This document shows positions 57,891 to 64,000 of a stretch of 64,000 nucleotides of DNA, in pieces. The notes below the pieces were generated by a model. It was given only the letters and a program-made list of their open reading frames with translations, had not been told where the DNA came from and did not search any database. Location: assembly GCA_003508835.1 (NCBI GenBank), contig PUFA01000081.1, forward strand, positions 6,634,001 through 6,698,000, read 5' to 3'. The translations under genes were made by a program, and so were the position numbers. The stretch comes from Eonycteris spelaea (taxonomy: Eukaryota > Chordata > Mammalia > Chiroptera > Pteropodidae). The stretch's first letter is position 1. The number at the start of each line of letters is the position of its first letter.

Positions 57891-59004
57891 TTAATTAAAG
57901 AGACTTGCATCTCCACCAATATAATCTGTAACTTTTCCTGTCCTCTTGACTTTGGGCACTGCTACTCATCTGTAGTATGGACCTTTTTCCTTTAGGATTT
58001 TTTGCTTGGAATTGGATGAGGCTCCTGAATCTGGATAGAGAAAAGCAAAAATAAATGAGTTTTTATTGGGCATTATCTCCTACTAGAATAATTATAAATT
58101 TTGGTTATAAAAGTTAATGGGCCTCTCTTTCAATCACCCATACCTTACCGGTCAGTCACTTATGGGCTTCCTTTATCCCAGACATCAGCAGTTCAGGAAA
58201 GGATATAGAGCAGAGGCCTATGAATCCCTTGAAGTTTTATAAGTTTTGTCTGCATTTTTCTAAGGAAAAAGTTCATGGCCCTGTCAGATTCTTAAAGAAA
58301 TCTGTGTCACTTTTCAAAAAAGTTAAGAACTACAGGTACCCTGGGATTTGGTTCATTAGGGAACAAGATATTAGACTCAGTTGATACTTCTTGGGCTGAA
58401 AAGATACATCCCTTTGACCTATTGAGTCCATTTGCAAACCACCACAAAGCATACAGTGAATGTACTTGTTCTTATAAAGAAATGATGCAATTTCAGTTTC
58501 TATTTTTTGAAAGTTCAAATAAATTTGCTAATAAAATGGAAACATACTTAATTTTACTTGTATTAACTTGTCATAATTACACTCTCAGGTATGGTTGGTA
58601 GACTCAATTTTTTCCATAAGAAGATACTTTTTAAAACGGAAGGCATTAATAACAGATTTAAAAGTCAGATAAGACTTCCTAAAGGAATTCGTATTTCAGT
58701 AGAATAAGGAATAGTGACAGGCAGCTCCCAAACATTGATCTTTAAAGCTTTTTTTTTTTTTGGCTTGTAAATTGGTGTTTTTGTTGTAATAGTCAAACAA
58801 ACTTTTGTTATAGATTCCTCAAAGAGGCAATCAGGCAAATACTGTCTCCTTTGAGTCACGAAAGCAGAATTAGTAGAAATTCATAAAAGCATGTGTGTTC
58901 AAAGTTTGAAATCTGCAATATAAACCAGTTATACTCATACCAAGGATCAGTTTTGGAATATTGATACTAGGGCAAATGGAGAGTCTAGTGGGTTTCCTTC
59001 TTTC

Positions 59005-59008
<4 letters not shown>

Positions 59009-59048
<40 letters not shown>
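59009..59048. repeat. (AT)n microsatellite
   Basis: Twenty perfect AT units preceded by a short TTTC tract. Confidence 0.95.
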
Positions 59049-59050
<2 letters not shown>

Positions 59051-59330
59051 AAAGAGTTAGAATTTACAATGTGAAACAATATTGAATCTTAGTGGTTTCT
59101 TAAATTCTAAATTTAGTGAAGAGCCATGGGTCATCTAATTTTTTTTAGAATTCAGGGGTGAGTGTGAAGACGACGTTGCTTTAACAGGGCAGGGCCTTCA
59201 TGGTGGTTTGGCCCACTAGGTCAAAGGCAGGGATACTTTTGTAGGCAGGAATCTTCTTTGTTTCCCTTTTTTTGTCACCCTTAGTATCACGTGATGTTTA
59301 CGGAGTAAAAATTATGTACTCTTGTAATGC

Positions 59331-59553
59331 GGCAGTTCCCAACCTTTTTGGCACTCGGGACCAGTGCACCTGTGAGAACCTAATGCTTGATGATCTGAGG
59401 TAGAGCTGAGGCAGTGGTGCTAGCCCTGGGGAGCAGCTGCAAATACAGATGAAGCTTTGCTCACTGGCCTGCTGCTCACCTTCTGCTGTGCACCCTAATT
59501 CCTAACAGGCCATGGACGTACTGGTCCGCAGCCCATTGGTTGAGGACCCCTAC
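59331..59553. mobile_element. hAT-type non-autonomous element, copy B
   Basis: Same family as 26,032-26,243. Left end 'ggcagttcccaacctttttg', internal 'cttgatgatctgaggtagag' and 'aatacagatgaagctttgct', right end 'ggttgaggacccctac'. It is flanked by tgtaatgc and tgtaatgg, a one-mismatch 8-bp target-site duplication typical of hAT transposons. Confidence 0.85.
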
Positions 59554-59744
59554 TGTAATGGCTAAATAGATAATGGTTCTTAACGACTTAAGACGAAAGG
59601 ATCATGTACAGAAGTATTGTCCATTGTCTGTACTTATTCTTGGACCTTGGTACTTTGTGGGCCAGGAACCTCAGTTGCAAAAGATATAATAGTATATTTT
59701 TTAATGTTTTATCCTAATCAAGAGATTAAAATTTTTGTACTTTT

Positions 59745-59955
59745 TTCTGAGACTAGAAGTCTGAGATCAGGATGTCAGCAGGATTGGTTTCTCCTGAGAC
59801 CTCTCTCGTTGGCTTGTAGGTGACTGCCCTTTTGCTGCCTCTTCACGGTTATCTCTCTGTGCGCACACATCCCCTCTAGTGTCTCTTCACGTGTCCCAGT
59901 TTCCTCTTGTAAAGACACTGGTCATATTGGATTAAGGCCCACCTTAATGGTCTCA
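59745..59955. repeat. Old mammalian interspersed repeat (unnamed)
   Basis: 'tagaagtctgagatcaggat', 'gtcagcaggattggtttctc', 'tcttgtaaagacactggtca' and 'tattggattaaggcccacct' match a widespread mammalian repeat (consensus 'AAGGACACcAGTCATATTGGATTAgGGCCCACC'). It is the other end of the family seen at 124. Confidence 0.6.
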
Positions 59956-59959
59956 TTTA

Positions 59960-60275
59960 AAAAATTTTTTTTTTAATATATAGTTGACAGTTTCAGGTGT
60001 TCAACACGATTCAATATGTATACACATTGTGAAATGATCACGGTAGTCTGGTTAACATTCATCATCTTACAAGGTTCCCCAAAGAAGTTTTTTCTTATGA
60101 TGAGAACTTTTAAGATCTACTCTCGCAACTTTCAAATATGTAATACAGTGTTATTAACTATAGTCACCATACTGTGCATTGCATCCTCGTGGCTTACTTA
60201 TTTTATAACTAGAACTTTCTGCCTTTTGACTCCTGTACCCATTTCTTCTACCATAATTTTTGCACTTTTAAAGGG
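59960..60275 (-). repeat. L1 3' UTR (antisense)
   Basis: 'tatatagttgacagtttcag', 'cacattgtgaaatgatcacg', 'tattaactatagtcaccata' and 'actagaactttctgcctttt' are antisense L1 3' UTR phrases after a T-run. Confidence 0.8.
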
Positions 60276-61230
60276 CTATCCTTTTTCCCCAAAATATTGG
60301 GAACCACTACTCTAAAGTTATTAGTGGTAGAATACACAAGGTTTGTCATAATCTGGAGCATAGGGTTAAAAAAAAAAATCTTACTTTTTATATTGGTTAC
60401 CAAATACCAGAAAAAGAAGTACAGTATTCAAAAAAAAAATTACTATTTGGCATTTAGAAATATTTTGCTCAGGAAAGATTAAATTTGTAAATAGAAGATA
60501 TCTTAAAAAGGGAAAATAGTAGGGAAATCCTAAAATCCTTTGTGTTTTACTCTATTCAGAGTTAGAATTCTGGGCTTTGCTTAGGGTCAGACTCTGATAT
60601 GACAGGAAAACCAACAAAGATGATTAAAGGAGACAATAAAATAACAGAAATTTTAGTGTCATGTATGTTCATGATTTCATTTTGCATAAGAATTTGGAGC
60701 AACTTGCTCTGCCAGTTGTATCATTAACTAAAGAGTACTGTTTTGTTAGTGTCCTGGCACTAATATATTCTAAGTATTAATTGATGAGTGAGAATTTTGG
60801 CCTAATATAGCTGAAATGTTTACTGAAACTAGACCAAAGATGAGCATCTATATCATGGTTTTAAAATCATTTTTCTTATTAAGATCTCCAGAGAAAATTT
60901 TTACAGTATTTTGATGTTTTGCATGATGGGAACTCTTGAAGTTCTTGGATCTCATAACAAAGTACCAGCTAGTTGGTTCATCCTCTAGGGCTTCTAGGGA
61001 AATAATGTATTCATCATTCCAAAGATTCATTTTACTTAGTAACATACTGTATGAATAAATACAGGCCAGTTTTGTGCTTAGGCAAAACATTGTATATCAG
61101 TGTATTGTTTTCTGATTTTTTAGTTCATTGTTGTCTTCTATCACTGTTACTTTTTAAATTACAAATTCTTCTAAGTTTAATTTTATTATCAATATAACTT
61201 CTGGTGAGTAATTGGTAATAGAATGTGTAG

Positions 61231-61260
61231 TAGTGTGTGTATGTATACACACACACACAT
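61231..61260. repeat. (TG)n/(CA)n palindromic microsatellite
   Basis: TG units run into TATGTATA and then CA units, making a self-complementary dinucleotide tract. Confidence 0.85.
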
Positions 61261-63329
61261 TGACATTGATTTGTGGCGATTTTCTACTAACTGAACCTTA
61301 AGGTTTGTGTGCTTTGTGGTTCAAATAGGAATCATCCATACACACCCCAAATGTTTTTGTTCTGTGACACCATTATTACTGAGCTATTTTTTAACTGTGA
61401 AGTGCCTCAGTTGAGTTGGTGAGCTTTTTACCCTAAGTTTATCATTACTCTAAGACTCCCCTACTATTCTAAGAAGCCACTCACTAAAAATAAGCTGACC
61501 AGCTGGTCACTACCTTGGATACGAGCCATTGGTTCTATGATGTAATCTGTCCTTATCTTTAATACACAGGTTTATGGACTATTACACTTTACCTGCTTTG
61601 GAGTGTTTCTTCTGTGTTTTATCCATTTTCATTTATTAACATAGAGCATACATAAGAATGCTGTGTCACAGCTGTGGGTCATGGGTATACTTGCAGTTAC
61701 ACTGCTATGAGAAGAAATTTGCATTCCTAAGAACACAAGAGAATTTATTATCAACAAACTCTTGTCAAAAAAAGTAATTGCTTAAAGTGATTCTTTTTTT
61801 TTTGTTAAGGAAAAATGATTAAGCATTTTTAATAGCCATAAGTGTATAATTGTAAAACATAAACATTACTGAGCATTAAGCTCATTATCCATCTTAATTT
61901 TTGTAAAAGAATGATGGCTTGCCTTTCCCTGTCATTAATACCTATCATACACAGACCACTCTCACCCATTTTTAAGATAAAAAAGGAACAGCTCCACTCA
62001 GCAATGGGATGTGAACAGCTGATGTTTCTGGAATTGATTATAACATTCTGTCGAAGAGGAGAGGTTACAGATGAAATAAGTTTGGCCATAAGTTGATTGT
62101 TGATTAAAGCTAGGTAGGGCCTGTGAGTTAATTATAGGGTTTCTCTGCTTTTGTGTGTTTGGCATTTTTCATAATAGTTTTTTTAAAGATGAAAAAATAA
62201 AAAGCGTGTGAGACAGGGTACATAGTGTGAACAAAATTTTGGAGAAAAAACAGTTTAATAAGTAATTAACAAAGAAAGTTTTATTCCATTTAGGCAAAGG
62301 AGTTTCAGTTAACCCAGTAGACATTTAAGAGAGCAAGCTGTTGTGGAGTCCCAGTAGTGGCATGATAACTATCAAGGTTCTGCTCCAGAAGGGTAGTGAA
62401 GAATAGATTGCAAGGTTGAGAGGCTAGAGTTAGACCAGTTCATTGCTTTAATGTAACCTTGAAATCATAAGGTGAGTAGTGTTGGTGAAGGGATGGATAT
62501 GACAGTCTGTGAAACACTTCAAAGGGAAAAGAATAGCTCTGCATCCAGGCTCTTAGTCAGGTGCTGGTGCCAGCAGAGCAAGAAAATGCTTCTTTGCCTC
62601 ATTTCTCCAGGACTTAAATTTGGACCCTGTGGTTGTCTGGTGTCATAATGGAATATACCAAATGAATTTGTAGCTACAGTACAAAACTTAATCAATTTTT
62701 TTGCTCTTTCTAATAGTAAATTAGTATTGACAAGCCTCCTACAGTTTCAGAGTTTCTTCTCTTTCCAAGGATAATTTAAATTGAAGACATTTAAAATGAA
62801 GACATTATATTTTATACTACTGAGGCAAAACTGCTAAAACAATTTTGGTAACGAAACCGAAGAGCTCATATTTTCTATATTACTTGTATTTTTCAGTGAG
62901 GACCCTACAGATACCAGCTAGATAACAGATTTTTTTTTTCCATTACTGGAAAAAGAAATTTAGAGGTTGGTGCATTCTATTCAAAGAATGAAAAGTTATT
63001 GCATGGGACAATTATAAGAAAATACTTTGGTTCCAAAATAGTGCTTTATCTAGGTTTTATTTTGAAGATCCCAGCCTAAATTTAGGGAAAAAGCTACTAA
63101 GATCTCCTATTTAGTATATCAGAATTTTAGAACACAACAGCACATCCAATCAGTAGGTGTGTCGCAGAATAAGAATTCACAATTAAATTTCATTTTAGGG
63201 TTTTCTCTTAGAATGTAGAGAGTTTTCTAATCAAAAGACTGTGAGGAAAGAATTGAAATTATTTTAAACCTTATGAGAAAATGTTGCCTTCCCACTATTT
63301 GTAGGAGTGTAAAATTGGTTTTTACTTTC

Positions 63330-63775
63330 TGAAAGGTGTGATTGTGTGGTTCAGCATCACTAATAAATATGCTCCTGTCATTATAATAGTTCCACTTCTA
63401 GGAATGAATCCTAAAGAAATTGTTAATGCACCTGTGGACAAAGGCGTACATACTGTTTGGTCCAGTGTTGCATATGTTATGGAAAATTAGCAATAGTCTA
63501 AACATTTATCTGCAGAGGATTGACTTAAGTAGATCCATAAGATAGAGTACTGTGCCTTCATTGAAAAGGAAGAAGTAAATTTTACATCTTCTTTGCATAT
63601 AGAAAGATGTCTAAAACATTGCTAACTGAACAAAGCAGATTATAGAACAGGGTTATTTTATCTGGAATATCTTTGGGAAGTGAGTTTGTAAGAATTTTAC
63701 TTCTACTTTATGCTTTTGTAATTTTATAATTTTTACAGCATATATTTTATAATAATAATAAAGATACAGCTATGG
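63330..63775 (+). repeat. L1M-type 3' region (sense)
   Basis: 'tagttccacttctaggaatg', 'aatcctaaagaaattgttaa', 'tgcaccatgg'-like and 'ttgaaaaggaagaagtaaat', then an A/T-rich 'aataataataaagata' end, match the sense L1M 3' end. Confidence 0.65.
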
Positions 63776-64000
63776 GAAGGGGAAGGGAATCCTAATGTGC
63801 ACATCAGGATTATTAAGCTTTATGTTCCTTTATTGTTATATACTTAGCCACTTGGTCTGACAAATAATCATAACATGTATGATCAGCTCTGTTCATCTTT
63901 GTTTTTCCTTCTTAATAGAAGTTTTCATGAGACTAGTCAATACGTTTTGTCTAAACACTTAAGAGATTTATAATCTGTTTCCATAGAAGACTTCTCTGTG

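Larger units (their letters stand above)
41085..64000 (+). other. SETD5: SETD5 intron 1 (start; continues beyond window)
   Basis: After the island (to about 41,650) the sequence becomes AT-rich. I find no coding exon. Stretches 41,650-46,900, 47,500-50,580, 50,710-52,940 and 60,300-63,300 contain only short incidental open frames, simple repeats and diverged old repeat traces. Named elements are listed separately. Confidence 0.6.

Noticed and set aside
1..64000. CRISPR array, bacterial operon or phage-like system
   Set aside because: Spliced gene structure, CpG islands and mammalian repeats fill the window. There is no regular spaced repeat and no dense coding.

Overview
The window is nuclear DNA of a placental mammal. 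It has AT-rich introns with consensus GT/AG splice sites, two CpG-rich promoter regions, and dense MIR, L2, L1 and old DNA-transposon relics. The exons of one protein gene, THUMPD3, read clearly along the + strand. The next gene along the + strand is inferred to be SETD5. That name rests on the human order THUMPD3 - antisense lncRNA - SETD5 (3p25) and on a strong CpG-island promoter with a spliced non-coding first exon, because no SETD5 coding sequence lies in the window. Lineage is less certain. Primate Alu, carnivore SINEC, horse ERE and cetartiodactyl CHR-type SINEs are absent. A 5S rRNA-derived retroelement and an unusual tRNA-like SINE are present, a pair of SINE types described from fruit bats (Pteropodidae), so a megabat is my best guess at modest confidence.

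Layout. 1-11,350: intergenic DNA with L2, MIR, an ERV1-like solo LTR, a near-consensus CTCF motif (6,352), a TTAA-flanked piggyBac-like element (8,471-9,012), a 5S rRNA-derived retrocopy (9,388-9,506), an L1 piece and a Tigger-like element. 11,440-11,660: small CpG island and non-coding exon 1 of THUMPD3. 12,876-30,812: nine coding exons of THUMPD3. They join in frame into a 508-residue protein with a THUMP domain and a Rossmann-fold methyltransferase domain. The gene's introns carry a second Tigger-like element, a HAL1/L1 ORF1 relic, L2, MIR, MER5-like and hAT-type elements. 30,813 to about 31,600: probable 3' UTR. 31,600-39,350: intergenic DNA with L2 copies and a hAT (ZBED/Charlie-type) transposase relic on the minus strand. 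39,390-41,200: large CpG island with at least six CCAAT/ATTGG boxes and good splice donors facing both ways, as expected for a divergent promoter firing the antisense lncRNA leftward and SETD5 rightward. 41,085-64,000: start of the very large first intron of SETD5, with L1, MIR and hAT-type insertions and one possible extra 5' UTR exon.

How the parts fit together: THUMPD3 makes the catalytic subunit of a tRNA N2-methylguanosine methyltransferase that works with TRMT112. SETD5 is a chromatin regulator. The antisense transcript starting at the SETD5 island would run back towards the 3' end of THUMPD3. I found no microbial operon, CRISPR array or novel gene system. The most unusual items are the piggyBac-like element, the 5S-derived and tRNA-like SINEs, a perfect 22-bp-arm snap-back inverted duplication in a MIR, and a Leu-to-Met change in the THUMPD3 catalytic motif.
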